Positions 20,118 through 28,927 of a stretch of DNA of 64,000 nt are shown piece after piece. The stretch lies in NCBI RefSeq assembly GCF_003097615.1, contig NZ_QCZG01000003.1:102308-166307 (forward strand). Reading direction: 5' to 3'. Both the position numbers and the translations under genes were made by a program. Each line of letters starts with the position of its first letter. Positions within the stretch are counted from its first letter, which is position 1. The DNA is from Pueribacillus theae. Lineage in GTDB: Bacteria > Bacillota > Bacilli > Bacillales > UBA6769. The notes beneath the pieces were generated by a model, which ran no database searches, had not been told where the DNA came from, and saw nothing but the letters and a program-made list of their open reading frames with translations.

Positions 20118-21128
20118 TTACCAAAGAGAGGCATACGGCTCATAAGGTTTTTCGCCCAATAGATGTTTTTGGATTTTGTATAACTCTAGTCGAATAAGTC
20201 TTCGATATGACACATTCTTACCCAAATGCCGATGGTTTACAGTTGTTCTCATTCGTGATTCCATTTGTTCAAGAAATGTTCTCCTTCCTTTATCATTTAA
20301 TAAAATACCTCCACCATGTTCTTTTTCAAAATCTTTTTGGGTGATCATTCTCTTGTTGATTAATTGAAAAATTAATCGGTCAACCATAATAGGTTTAAAA
20401 ATTTCAGCTACATCTAAATTTAATGAAAATCTTCTAAAATTTGTAGAGTGGAGAAAGCCAATCCTTGGATCAAGGTAAGTCTTATAAATTTCACTTAATA
20501 TCATTGTGTAGCATAAAGAATTCCCGAAACTGATTAAAGCATTGAGACGATTTAAAGGTGGCCGTTTGCTTCGCTTACCAAACTGGAAATCATCATTTCT
20601 AATAATTTCGTCAAAACCTCTATAATAATTTTCTCGTGCATGCCCCTCAAAAGCCATAAGTTCTTCCACTGTTTCTGCATTATTTAATTTTAACAGCGAT
20701 GAATTTAGCTCTTCGATAATGCCTAAAAGCAATTCATTGTTTTCTTTTCTTCTATTTGCATAATACCGTAGCACTTGTTTCATTTGGTTGATAGAGCCCG
20801 AAATAAACCGCCTTGCTAAATCAAGACGAAGTTTCTTATCTAAATATGCTTCAGATTGTTTTAGGATCACATGTCCTGCGTTTAAATGTTCCCTTGGATA
20901 ATAAGTTCCCGTGTAATAGCCGTAATAGTTAAAAAAATGAACGCAAATACTTTTTTGGCTTAAAAAATCAAGAAGCTTTGTGTTTAAATCAATTTCAGAA
21001 AAAATAAAAATATCATTCGTATCTTCCACTGGAATAAATTTTCTTTTTCCATCCTCGTCAACAAAAAATAATGTGTTCTCTTTTCTTTTAAGTACTCCGC
21101 TCCTTGTTATATATAACGTTTTTTTCAT
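20118..21128 (-). CDS. cas1: CRISPR integrase Cas1 (type I-B)
   Basis: Catalytic subunit of spacer integration. The 336-residue protein has the N-terminal beta domain (LYITRSGVLKRKENTL) and the helical catalytic domain. Candidate metal ligands are E161 in AFEGHAREN, H227 in GFLHSTN and the acidic pair E242/D250 in LDVAEIFKPIMVDR, so the active site is complete. The start overlaps the cas4 stop (TAATG), linking the adaptation genes cas4-cas1-cas2. It is the only intact Cas1 in the window, so it must serve all three arrays if they are still active. Confidence 0.97.
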   Translation of the reverse strand: MKKTLYITRSGVLKRKENTLFFVDEDGKRKFIPVEDTNDIFIFSEIDLNTKLLDFLSQKSICVHFFNYYGYYTGTYYPREHLNAGHVILKQSEAYLDKKLRLDLARRFISGSINQMKQVLRYYANRRKENNELLLGIIEELNSSLLKLNNAETVEELMAFEGHARENYYRGFDEIIRNDDFQFGKRSKRPPLNRLNALISFGNSLCYTMILSEIYKTYLDPRIGFLHSTNFRRFSLNLDVAEIFKPIMVDRLIFQLINKRMITQKDFEKEHGGGILLNDKGRRTFLEQMESRMRTTVNHRHLGKNVSYRRLIRLELYKIQKHLLGEKPYEPYASLW

Positions 21129-21643
21129 TAATCTTCACCTGCCCAACAATAATCACGATACGCACAGCGATTGCAAAATTTTATTTTCTTCGGAGAAGGT
21201 GGTACAGGCAATTTGGCATATGTTTGAATATCTTTAACAGCTTCGAGTAATTTTTCTCTATTTTCATCCGTTAATTCAACTTGCTCTTTTGTTTTTTCTT
21301 CTGTGAACAATAACTCGCCCTTAGCTTTAATACCCATTTGCTTTAGTTGCTCTAGGTAAAATAAAAGTTGAAAATAACTACTTTCTTTAAAGCGAGATGT
21401 TTTCTTTATTTCTTGGACAACTAATTCGTTGCCAACTTTCTTAATCCGATCGATTTTCCCGCTGCCAATGTCCACTTCTTCTTTCCCTCGTTTACTATAG
21501 TAATCATGCAAAAATCGACCGATATCTATGTTTTCATCTTCTTGATCGGGTGCAATACTATGCATCATAAGCCAGAGCTCGCGTTTGCAAATGAAGTAAT
21601 ACCAAATATGCGTTCCGGTAACGGGATAGACATCATCTCTCAT
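21128..21643 (-). CDS. cas4: CRISPR-associated exonuclease Cas4
   Basis: RecB-family nuclease that trims prespacers and helps select PAM and orientation. The 171-residue sequence has C19 and the C-terminal cluster C157-x2-C160-x5-C166, which together would hold a 4Fe-4S centre. It also has GRFLHD, KIDRI and QEIKKTSR for the nuclease metal site. The ribosome site is GGGAGGAG before the ATG at 21643. It lies between cas3 and cas1, overlapping cas1 by one base. Confidence 0.95.
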   Translation of the reverse strand: MRDDVYPVTGTHIWYYFICKRELWLMMHSIAPDQEDENIDIGRFLHDYYSKRGKEEVDIGSGKIDRIKKVGNELVVQEIKKTSRFKESSYFQLLFYLEQLKQMGIKAKGELLFTEEKTKEQVELTDENREKLLEAVKDIQTYAKLPVPPSPKKIKFCNRCAYRDYCWAGED

Positions 21644-21669
21644 TTAATGCTCCTCCCTTACATATCATC

Positions 21670-24060
21670 CTAAATAATTGAATTGCTTACCTCATTGCCC
21701 GCAATTTTCAATCCTTTTTCTAAAGAATAACTATATTCATCTTCTAATAAAGGGACTCTGTATTGAATAAAATCTTCATTTTCTGCTAATTTTAATGCTT
21801 TTTCTACAGGGACGTTTAATACAAATTGATTAAACAAAAGATTAAAACGTTTATTTTGAGCATAGGACCAATTTAACCGTGTTTTTTTATCTAAAAAAAG
21901 ATTATAAATCTGTTTAGGATTTTCTATCTTGAATTCTTCTAATAGTCGTTTAAATGGATTAGAGATCCAATTTTTTTCATTTTCCCATTGAAAAGGGATA
22001 AAGAGAGGAAGTCGATAATAGTCGTCACTTTTAAATACGTCATGTCGCGAAACTTTTTCCCAATTACCTCCTACAGCTGCTTCAATATCTTGTAATACGG
22101 ATTCATAACTATTTTCGGTAAACATTTGCTCGTAAAATCTTTTTACAAGTGCATCCATTTCATGTTCATACCACTCATCCCTTTGAAAAAGTAGTTCATC
22201 GGATATTCGGCATAGGGACGAATCATAAATGAATCGTGTGTCTTTCTCATCTCTCAAAAATATTCCTGTTTCGATTTTTCCGATAGGCAATTCACGATGG
22301 CGATTGACTCTTCCTGCTGCTTGGACAAGTGAAGGTAAAATGGGCAAAGCACGGTACATGTAATGAAAACTTAAATCAACACCCGCTTCAATGATTTGTG
22401 TTGAAACGACACGAATTCGATTATTGGTACGCCTCTCTCTCTGATTGCTAATACTTGTATTTATTTTATTTAACTGAATTGATTTATGCATAGGAATCAT
22501 TAAACCGTGAATCAAATAATTTTCTACATTTTCTTCATATGGTAGTTTTTCATACACATCAATAGCATCTTGAATCGTATTTAAAATTGCGGCGCCACTA
22601 GGTTCAGTTAAGGAAGAAAGCCTTTCTGCACAAGAGAAACACGTTTGTTCACCAACAATCTTGATTTGATAGCGATTATTTTCTTCTTTAGCACCAATTG
22701 ATAATTGCTTCGGAATTTCTTTCAATTTTTCGTAAAAAGGTGGCATGGTTGCTGAACAAAAAATAATCGTTAAATTGCAAAGACCTGCGATTGATTGTAA
22801 ACCGACTAAAAACAAATTCCACACACTGGCATTTATGATTTGTGGTTCATCAATAATTACGATAGCATCTTTTAAATAAACTCTTCGCAACGTCTCTTGA
22901 GCACGTCTAGGAAAAATTGCTTTCATCCATTGAACAAAGCTTGTACATACAATATCATTTGCCCACGCTTGCACATATAAGTCACTATGTTTATCTGTTT
23001 GGGAATTTTCTTCTAATGTTTTTTCATTTAGAATTGCCATCGAGTGGTGCTGTATTGGTACTTTTTTGATTGCCTCAAAAATCGCTTCGGCATTTTGCTC
23101 TAATATTGATATATAAGGTGCAACATAAATGATTTTAGAAAGTTTTTTTGTCTTGCCAATTTCCGATGCTAGTTTTAAAGCAGTCACCGTTTTACCGTAC
23201 CCTGTTGGCATTTCTAATACAAAATAAGAACAATCTCTCACTTTCTCCCATTGTTCTAGGATATCCTTCTGCGCATTAGCCCTAACATCAGCTAAAGGAT
23301 GTTGATTTCCCTGGTTACAATAACTTTTAATATTTTCAACTATCGAATCCCACTCTTCGTTTTCCACACGCTTATCAGGAATATTTTGGATTTCAAAACG
23401 GTCTGAGGAAATTAGAACCGTTGTCAATGTTCGCCATCTTTGAATGATATCCATCATTTCAACAGGTGTACGTGATAGTTTCCTTTTATCTAAATGAAGT
23501 TCATAAATCGCATCGTCTACTAAATCTTCAAAGATGCCACATTGCCAATCATTTAAATCTTTAGCATTGAAGGATACACCTTCTTCCTCGTATATCGGGA
23601 ATAGCCGATAAATCCACTCTTGAATCCCAAGCATATCCATTTTTTCAAAGGAACCTTTTTCAATATCTTCATTTTCTATAAACCCTTTTAGACTTCCGTG
23701 ATGATCTGCAATATCTCTGGTGAGCTGTAACCATAACGATTTGTAAACATCCCATTCTCCACGAATTTTTAGCCAGTGATAAGCCAAATACGAAAAAAAG
23801 ATCGCTCCACAACCGGAATGATTCGGGCCTGTTTTTTGTTCCCCATTGATATAAGCTTGCCAATCATAATGTGCTTTACCGATATCGTGGCTTAAAGCAG
23901 CGAATTCAAGAAGTTTTCTTTCCGTCTCTTCTATATTTTCCTTTTGAAAAAAAGAGTGCGTATAGCAGCGCACTCCTTCTAAATGATGAACCAAATAATA
24001 GCGTTGTTTTCCGTCATCTGGCCTTGCTATACAATCCACCAAAGAAACTAAACGAGACAT
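21670..24060 (-). CDS. cas3: Cas3 helicase-nuclease (HD + DExH)
   Basis: DNA-degrading enzyme recruited by type I Cascade. The N-terminal HD nuclease shows LSHDIGKAHYDW (H58-D59) and ADHHGS (119-123). The helicase shows Walker A MPTGYGKT (284-291), motif II DEPQ (404-407), motif III SAT (436-438) and motif VI QAAGRVNRHRE (580-590). The DEPQ box, rather than DEAH or DECH, is seen in some Cas3 proteins. All catalytic motifs appear intact. The start overlaps the cas5 stop by 13 bp. Cas3 supplies the HD nuclease activity that the Cas10 of this cluster lacks. Confidence 0.97.
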   Translation of the reverse strand: MSRLVSLVDCIARPDDGKQRYYLVHHLEGVRCYTHSFFQKENIEETERKLLEFAALSHDIGKAHYDWQAYINGEQKTGPNHSGCGAIFFSYLAYHWLKIRGEWDVYKSLWLQLTRDIADHHGSLKGFIENEDIEKGSFEKMDMLGIQEWIYRLFPIYEEEGVSFNAKDLNDWQCGIFEDLVDDAIYELHLDKRKLSRTPVEMMDIIQRWRTLTTVLISSDRFEIQNIPDKRVENEEWDSIVENIKSYCNQGNQHPLADVRANAQKDILEQWEKVRDCSYFVLEMPTGYGKTVTALKLASEIGKTKKLSKIIYVAPYISILEQNAEAIFEAIKKVPIQHHSMAILNEKTLEENSQTDKHSDLYVQAWANDIVCTSFVQWMKAIFPRRAQETLRRVYLKDAIVIIDEPQIINASVWNLFLVGLQSIAGLCNLTIIFCSATMPPFYEKLKEIPKQLSIGAKEENNRYQIKIVGEQTCFSCAERLSSLTEPSGAAILNTIQDAIDVYEKLPYEENVENYLIHGLMIPMHKSIQLNKINTSISNQRERRTNNRIRVVSTQIIEAGVDLSFHYMYRALPILPSLVQAAGRVNRHRELPIGKIETGIFLRDEKDTRFIYDSSLCRISDELLFQRDEWYEHEMDALVKRFYEQMFTENSYESVLQDIEAAVGGNWEKVSRHDVFKSDDYYRLPLFIPFQWENEKNWISNPFKRLLEEFKIENPKQIYNLFLDKKTRLNWSYAQNKRFNLLFNQFVLNVPVEKALKLAENEDFIQYRVPLLEDEYSYSLEKGLKIAGNEVSNSII

Positions 24061-24731
24061 AATAAATCCCCTTCAAAATCTAATAAACGAATTTCTGAAT
24101 TGCGTTTTAATTTTGGTTTAAAAACAAGACTTCTTCCATGTTGTTCATAAATAAAGTCGACTGACTTTTCAAATGTTCGTTCGCCCACATAATTTTTCAT
24201 AAATCCGCTAGCCCGTTGATAGGAATATCCATCTTCAATAACTAGCTCTTCGATGAGCTGAACTGGAACAACTGTTTTTGAAGTCAATGTATTTGTAAAA
24301 GAACGAACTTCATTTAATTGCCATGTTCCCACATATGCAGGCTTTGTAAGCGCATAAGCAGATCCAAGATATGTCGAATAAACGGATTGATTATTTTTTA
24401 AAAATTGTTCTAATTGATTGACATATTCATTACCTGCGTAAAAAATACGATACGCAGGTTGAACAAGTAATTGGACCGTTGTCGGACGATTGAAGACGGT
24501 TCCTCCTCCTTTACCGAGCAGTGACAACTGTTGGCTAACCATTTCTACTTTTGATAATAATTGGATGCCAACTAGATCACTAGTGACAAAATCTTCAATC
24601 CCCAGTATGGCTCCCACCATGCCTTTCGCTACAGTCGGCGGAATAAAAGGATATGTCAGCTGAGTCGCCGTAGTGTCCGGTCTTCGGAAATGACCCAATG
24701 AACTTTTTATATCAAATGCAACAACTTTCAA
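24048..24731 (-). CDS. cas5: Type I-B Cascade subunit Cas5
   Basis: Cas5 binds the crRNA 5' handle and holds the large subunit. The N-terminus VVAFDIKSSLGHFRRPDT, followed by TYPFIPPTVAKGMVGAILG, is typical of the Cas5h/I-B group. Length 227 residues. The start appears to be TTG at 24731, with AAAGGAGG 9 bp upstream, because no ATG fits. It lies between cas7 and cas3 in the usual I-B order. Confidence 0.93.
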   Translation of the reverse strand: MKVVAFDIKSSLGHFRRPDTTATQLTYPFIPPTVAKGMVGAILGIEDFVTSDLVGIQLLSKVEMVSQQLSLLGKGGGTVFNRPTTVQLLVQPAYRIFYAGNEYVNQLEQFLKNNQSVYSTYLGSAYALTKPAYVGTWQLNEVRSFTNTLTSKTVVPVQLIEELVIEDGYSYQRASGFMKNYVGERTFEKSVDFIYEQHGRSLVFKPKLKRNSEIRLLDFEGDLLCLV

Positions 24732-24745
24732 AATGAGAGCCTCCT

Positions 24746-25699
24746 TTACCAGGCAATCTCTTGAATGTAAGGTTCAATATTACCCTGTACCCTCAATAAT
24801 GGTTGCTTCCAAATTCGGCATCTTTGAATTTTGTGTTTTTGTTTTGATAACGTATCAATTAAATCGGTTGCATCTAAAACGATCTCCTTAATTGATGATG
24901 GACGTTTATCATCTTGACGCCATGCATCTTCTTCAGGATGGAGTTTGACCATATCTTCTAGCGACCCGATTCGATAAAATGGGTCATTGTATTCAACATG
25001 AACTAAAAATAACGGCTCCTGTTGTCCTCTTCCTCGCGCATGACGATTTTGCGTTCCTTGCCAAAGTCCTCTAATTAACAACTCTTGATCTTCTTGTGTC
25101 ATGTTTGTGTGCTCTGCACTTTTAGCATTGATGACGCCTGCCATCGAAAATACAGCAAATGGAAGAGTATAGCTTGTCCAGATTGTTCCTTGCGATTTTT
25201 CCTCTCCACCACTCGCAGCATCACTGCTTGGCATCGTGACTGTCCCTTGAACGTAATGAGTATCAACAGGATGCATCGAATGTGCCCATGCAAATTGAAC
25301 GGGACCTGTTAAATGAAATTTCGGATTTTCTGAATAAACAATCCCGAAAGTTCGGACATCAAAAGCATGTTCAATTAATACTTTTTTCATGTCTTGTTTC
25401 GCTTCTTTTTCTTTCCCGACAGTTTCTGCGATTTTCATGGCTAGCGACTTTCTTCCAAGCAATTTACCTTTATCATTTGTAACCGCTTGAACGAAAACAT
25501 GATTTTTCTCCGCTCCATCTGGATACATTGCCACTACAAAATCACGCACATCTCTTTTAATACTTACATCAGAGAGAGAAATGCGGCCGTCTTCCTCTGG
25601 AAAAATTCGACGAGCATCACTATCATTAAGCGGATCGCGATTTGGGATTCCATCTTTCACAGATTTTACAAACAACAATTCCCCATTATTTACTTTCAT
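24746..25699 (-). CDS. cas7: Type I-B Cascade backbone Cas7 (Csh2 group)
   Basis: Backbone subunit that coats the crRNA spacer. The sequence KDGIPNRDPLNDSDARRIFPEE near the N-terminus, RDVRDFV, and AFDVRTFGIVYS around residue 127 match the Csh2/Cas7b group. Length 317 residues. GAAGGAGG precedes the ATG, which overlaps the end of cas8b by 14 bp. The fit to the family is good and no defect is visible. Confidence 0.93.
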   Translation of the reverse strand: MKVNNGELLFVKSVKDGIPNRDPLNDSDARRIFPEEDGRISLSDVSIKRDVRDFVVAMYPDGAEKNHVFVQAVTNDKGKLLGRKSLAMKIAETVGKEKEAKQDMKKVLIEHAFDVRTFGIVYSENPKFHLTGPVQFAWAHSMHPVDTHYVQGTVTMPSSDAASGGEEKSQGTIWTSYTLPFAVFSMAGVINAKSAEHTNMTQEDQELLIRGLWQGTQNRHARGRGQQEPLFLVHVEYNDPFYRIGSLEDMVKLHPEEDAWRQDDKRPSSIKEIVLDATDLIDTLSKQKHKIQRCRIWKQPLLRVQGNIEPYIQEIAW

Positions 25700-27692
25700 T
25701 AGCTGTTTCCTCCTTCTTTACTTTTGGAAGCATTAAATATCCAGACCAAAACATTGTCATAAATTCATCTTTTTCTTTCGTAAATGCTTGTTTCTCTTTC
25801 ATCGCAATCATTGATGGTAGGACGAGAGACAAGGCATGGTTATAATTTGATTTAATCCCAAAATCCCATTGTTTTTGCAATTCTTGCATACGTAAAAGTC
25901 CATTTTTCCAAATCATTTCAGGCGTTAATTTACTTCCAAAGCGCATGACTCTCGTATCCACATAAGATTTTCCTGTTTTGGCTCGGTAGGAACGTTCAAA
26001 TTGTTGAAGTAGACATCCTGTTACAAAGCCTATTTTCTCTGTTGAATCGAGATCTTCAGACTGAAGCTCACCATTAAGGTATCGTTGTAAGATAGACTCC
26101 CATTGTTGCATGCTTAGCTTCCCCTCCTTTTCTTTTAAAACAGTTTCGTAATACTGTTTATAAAACTCAATGAACAAATGATAAAATAACAGCTCATATC
26201 TAAGATTCCAGTATTCTTCTTTGTTTGCCAGCTCATTGATTCGCCTGCTTGTTTGCTTTGTTACCCTCTCTAATCCGATAGGTTCCCGGTGCAAAACTGC
26301 TTGCATCATTGACCAAATATAACCAGGACCGTAGGCATTGCTTAACAATGTAGGTAAATGGCTTACTTTAAATCTAGCAAACTGAAGCTGATTTTCTGGT
26401 ATGCTTAATTGGTCAGCAACTCGATTAAGTAATGTATTTACATTTTTTTTAATAATTCTTTGTACCTGATAGGCGACACTTGGAACAACGTCTTCAATTT
26501 GTCCACGAATATGAATATCCCCACGGGACATTGTCCCAGAATAATAAATAATGGTTAGCCTGTAATCATCAGTTAATTCGGGAATCATTCTTTTTTGGAC
26601 CCCACTTATAATTTCAAGTTGAAGATCGCTCTCTTTCATGTTTTGTTCTTCATATCTATTTTTTAATACTTTAAACTTTTCATAAACTTCAATTGAATCT
26701 TTATTCAAAAGCGGCAAAAAATAAGGAATTCCATAGATGGCCTCAAAACTAGTTGGTCGCATATTTTTTTTCGCTTCAACATTCTGAATCGGCGCAAACA
26801 TTTCTTTTAACATCGAAGCATGCAATGGGGTTTGCACTTGTTTAAGAAATTGCGTCCCATAAAAAAAGGCTTCATACTCTTTACGGTTTAAACGAATTCC
26901 TTTTGTCCATTCCTTTTCTTTCCAATAAATAGATCGCGGCATTTCCCATGTCGGACTTAACCAGAGCCATCCTTTATTGTAAGCAGATACTACCTTCTCT
27001 GAAGGCTCATTAGAAATCGTTGAAACTCGTTCATTTTCGCTTCCAAGCTCCGCTGCTTCAAGAAAACGCGCTTCAATAATGTTGGAAAAAATGGCGCTAG
27101 ATTGAATATAAATCGAACCGTTATCCATTGCACTAGTTGATATAAATAGGCTTTCTTCCTTACTCTCATTCGAATAAATATTTAAAGAAAGATCAAGTAT
27201 AACTAAAACACCTAGTTGCTTTTCTTCCGTTACATACTTCGATGCTTCATTTACAAGCATATTAGTAATCAAATCTACCTTTTTTTCTAATGTCTTTTCA
27301 TCTTGATCCATATAAGGAATGGTTCGAACTAATCGGTCATGAACCATTTTTTTCGTTTTCTTTTCATCTGTAAAATTCTTGATATGCGGATCATACATCG
27401 GGTAGCATGGAATTGGATAGACCCCTTGTGCGTGAAGCGGATTTCCACCCGAGGGTAAAGTGATTGGGATCCCACAAGCTTTTTTTAAATCGACCGGACC
27501 ATTTTTTTCGTCTTGAAATTGTTTGAATTGAAATCCCGTATTATCTCTACCGATTTCAATTAGAAAAATATGACCGTAAAAATTTTTCACCTCCTCTTTC
27601 CCAAAATCAGTTAGCAGTTGAATTCTTTCAATAATTGGCATTGGGCTTTCTACAATTGGTTTACCAATTTTGATAATATCTGATAACAGCAT
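25686..27692 (-). CDS. cas8b: Type I-B large subunit Cas8b (Csh1/TM1802-like)
   Basis: Large subunit of the I-B Cascade, expected to recognise the PAM. The 668-residue protein starts IKIGKPIVESPMPIIERIQLL and has NFYGHIFLIEI near residue 38, features I associate with the Csh1/TM1802 family. No zinc-finger CxxC pair is visible. The family is fast-evolving, so the call rests largely on position between cas6 and cas7 and on size. AAAGGAGGGG precedes the ATG at 27692, 22 bp after cas6. Confidence 0.85.
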   Translation of the reverse strand: MLLSDIIKIGKPIVESPMPIIERIQLLTDFGKEEVKNFYGHIFLIEIGRDNTGFQFKQFQDEKNGPVDLKKACGIPITLPSGGNPLHAQGVYPIPCYPMYDPHIKNFTDEKKTKKMVHDRLVRTIPYMDQDEKTLEKKVDLITNMLVNEASKYVTEEKQLGVLVILDLSLNIYSNESKEESLFISTSAMDNGSIYIQSSAIFSNIIEARFLEAAELGSENERVSTISNEPSEKVVSAYNKGWLWLSPTWEMPRSIYWKEKEWTKGIRLNRKEYEAFFYGTQFLKQVQTPLHASMLKEMFAPIQNVEAKKNMRPTSFEAIYGIPYFLPLLNKDSIEVYEKFKVLKNRYEEQNMKESDLQLEIISGVQKRMIPELTDDYRLTIIYYSGTMSRGDIHIRGQIEDVVPSVAYQVQRIIKKNVNTLLNRVADQLSIPENQLQFARFKVSHLPTLLSNAYGPGYIWSMMQAVLHREPIGLERVTKQTSRRINELANKEEYWNLRYELLFYHLFIEFYKQYYETVLKEKEGKLSMQQWESILQRYLNGELQSEDLDSTEKIGFVTGCLLQQFERSYRAKTGKSYVDTRVMRFGSKLTPEMIWKNGLLRMQELQKQWDFGIKSNYNHALSLVLPSMIAMKEKQAFTKEKDEFMTMFWSGYLMLPKVKKEETANESK

Positions 27693-27714
27693 CGTTTTTC
27701 CCCTCCTTTCGATA

Positions 27715-28491
27715 TTAATCCCTTGTAGGTAAGGTATTCTCAGGTAAAATCATCCCGAATCCACTGCTATTTTTACTAGCCAGCCCGGTATTTAGAAGAA
27801 AGGATAAATATTCTGCTTTTGCTTTTAACTGGTACTTCCCTTTCCACCCCGTGATCCACGTCCCTTTGTAGTTCGTAACTACCTTGTCCCATTTATTTAC
27901 TTTAATTGGTTCGACCGAAAGAACTTGTCCTTGTTCTGAAAGAGGCTTTTTCGTAAACGCCTCGTATTTACGAATAAAATTTTCTTCGATTAAATGTTCA
28001 AATACTTTGTCGAATGGGGTGAAATAATGCGTGATTTTTTTACCGTCTCGCTTTTCGTATGTAGAATAAACCGTTATTGGTGAAACCGCTTTCACAATTA
28101 GCGTATCTTCATTTACTTGTAGTTTGTCAAACTCTAAACTGTGCAATTTAATAGAATATCCACGGATCTTCAAATCTTCAGATAATATTAAAAAATTCGC
28201 TGTCTTTTCTATTATTTCTGGTATAATTGAACTAATTGAAAGGATAATTTTGTCATGAAAAGTGATTTTTTTAGTATTTTTATCATATAACGTCTTAGGT
28301 GATTGGAGAGAGCTAAAGCAAAACAATTTATATGTCCTGTTGTTATGTTGAAAACCTTCTTCATGGAGTTGTGTTGCTTCTTCTTGGGGTAAAATCTTGT
28401 AGACAAAAGATTGGAGCAGATGTTGGTAGTTTATTGGCAAAATTAGCGGTGCCTCAAACGAGAATGTAACATGAATAGCGGGCATCCTCAT
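27715..28491 (-). CDS. cas6: CRISPR RNA endonuclease Cas6
   Basis: Cuts pre-crRNA within the repeat to leave the ATTGAAAC tag. The 258-residue RAMP protein has H24 in INYQHLLQSF as a candidate general acid/base and the C-terminal glycine-rich loop GLASKNSSGFGMI (about 237-249). It is the only Cas6 in the window and the cmr operon has none, so it probably processes all three arrays. The ATG at 28491 sits only 3 nt after AGGAGG; the next in-frame ATG (28485) is 9 nt away and may be the real start. It is the first gene of the I-B operon, directly behind a strong promoter and the CreR-like element. Confidence 0.95.
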   Translation of the reverse strand: MRMPAIHVTFSFEAPLILPINYQHLLQSFVYKILPQEEATQLHEEGFQHNNRTYKLFCFSSLQSPKTLYDKNTKKITFHDKIILSISSIIPEIIEKTANFLILSEDLKIRGYSIKLHSLEFDKLQVNEDTLIVKAVSPITVYSTYEKRDGKKITHYFTPFDKVFEHLIEENFIRKYEAFTKKPLSEQGQVLSVEPIKVNKWDKVVTNYKGTWITGWKGKYQLKAKAEYLSFLLNTGLASKNSSGFGMILPENTLPTRD

Positions 28492-28497
28492 AATCCT

Positions 28498-28513
28498 CCT
28501 ATGTACTTCTATT
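28498..28513 (-). promoter_or_regulatory. Protospacer-like target of the CreR-like RNA at the cas6 start site
   Basis: Minus strand AATAGAAGTACATAGG matches the mini-CRISPR spacer AATAGAAGTACTTAGG at 15 of 16 positions, with the first 11 (the seed) perfect. The 5' flank is TTTA (candidate PAM TTA). The 16-nt site begins at about the predicted +1 and runs into the ribosome site of cas6. Confidence 0.7.
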
Positions 28514-28520
28514 TAAATGT

Positions 28521-28549
28521 ATAGTATCATCATTAAAAAATGAAGTCAA
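28521..28549 (-). promoter_or_regulatory. Promoter of the type I-B cas operon
   Basis: TTGACT (28549-28544), exactly 17 bp, TACTAT (28526-28521) on the minus strand; +1 is predicted near 28513. It lies 30-60 bp upstream of the cas6 start codon. Its -35 box overlaps the terminator hairpin of the upstream mini-CRISPR RNA. Confidence 0.8.
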
Positions 28550-28560
28550 TATGGACTTCA
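28535..28560 (-). terminator. Terminator of the CreR-like RNA
   Basis: On the minus strand TGAAGTC, loop CATATT, GACTTCA, then TTTTTT: a short intrinsic terminator. It ends the transcript that would start at about 28638 and overlaps the -35 box of the cas6 promoter. Confidence 0.65.
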
Positions 28561-28639
28561 CTTTTTTTTCCTTTTAGGTAAGATTTTTCCTAAGTACTTC
28601 TATTGTTTCAAACCCCTATTTCGAGATAAGATGTACATC
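28561..28639 (-). ncRNA. CreR-like mini-CRISPR RNA (two degenerate repeats, one short spacer)
   Basis: On the minus strand a degenerate repeat (28633-28605) starts CATCTTA and ends TTTGAAAC, with a 4-nt insertion relative to the array repeats. It is followed by the spacer-like AATAGAAGTACTTAGG (28604-28589). A second degenerate repeat (28590-28561) keeps ATCTTACCTA and AGGAA at the correct spacing but has lost the rest. A promoter lies directly upstream and a terminator directly downstream, predicting an RNA of about 105 nt. The spacer-like sequence matches the cas6 operon start site. By analogy with CreR regulators (established for several type I systems) it should direct Cascade to repress cas transcription. 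Function here is inferred from sequence only. A decayed array remnant is the alternative, but would not explain the promoter-target layout. Confidence 0.75.
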
Positions 28640-28645
28640 TTCTTT

Positions 28646-28674
28646 AGAATAAGTTATTTTTCTTTAGTTTTCAA
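28646..28674 (-). promoter_or_regulatory. Promoter of the CreR-like RNA
   Basis: TTGAAA (28674-28669), exactly 17 bp, TATTCT (28651-28646) on the minus strand. The predicted start near 28638 is about 5 nt before the first degenerate repeat. Confidence 0.7.
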
Positions 28675-28927
28675 ATGCCTATAGAAATAGCAAAAAGGTC
28701 TGGGCTACTGATAGATATTCAATGCGTCATATATTCTCAATATAAATGGCTGAAACTGATAAAATTGATTACACTAAAAAAATATATTCAACATACAGGA
28801 ATTAGGACGTCACTTCTTACACAAGTGAGAAGTGTATCGACTTACCGCTATTTCGTTTATTTGGAAAATGCTTATGAAAGCTACTGATTGAGTAACAAAC
28901 TACAGGAAAGGTTTTTTGATTTTCTCA

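Noticed and set aside
28675..28887. A 70-codon ORF on the plus strand upstream of array 3, considered as a cas2 remnant or a CreT-like toxin
   Set aside because: No similarity to Cas2, no ribosome site, and it overlaps the promoter of the mini-CRISPR RNA. A toxin role has no support.
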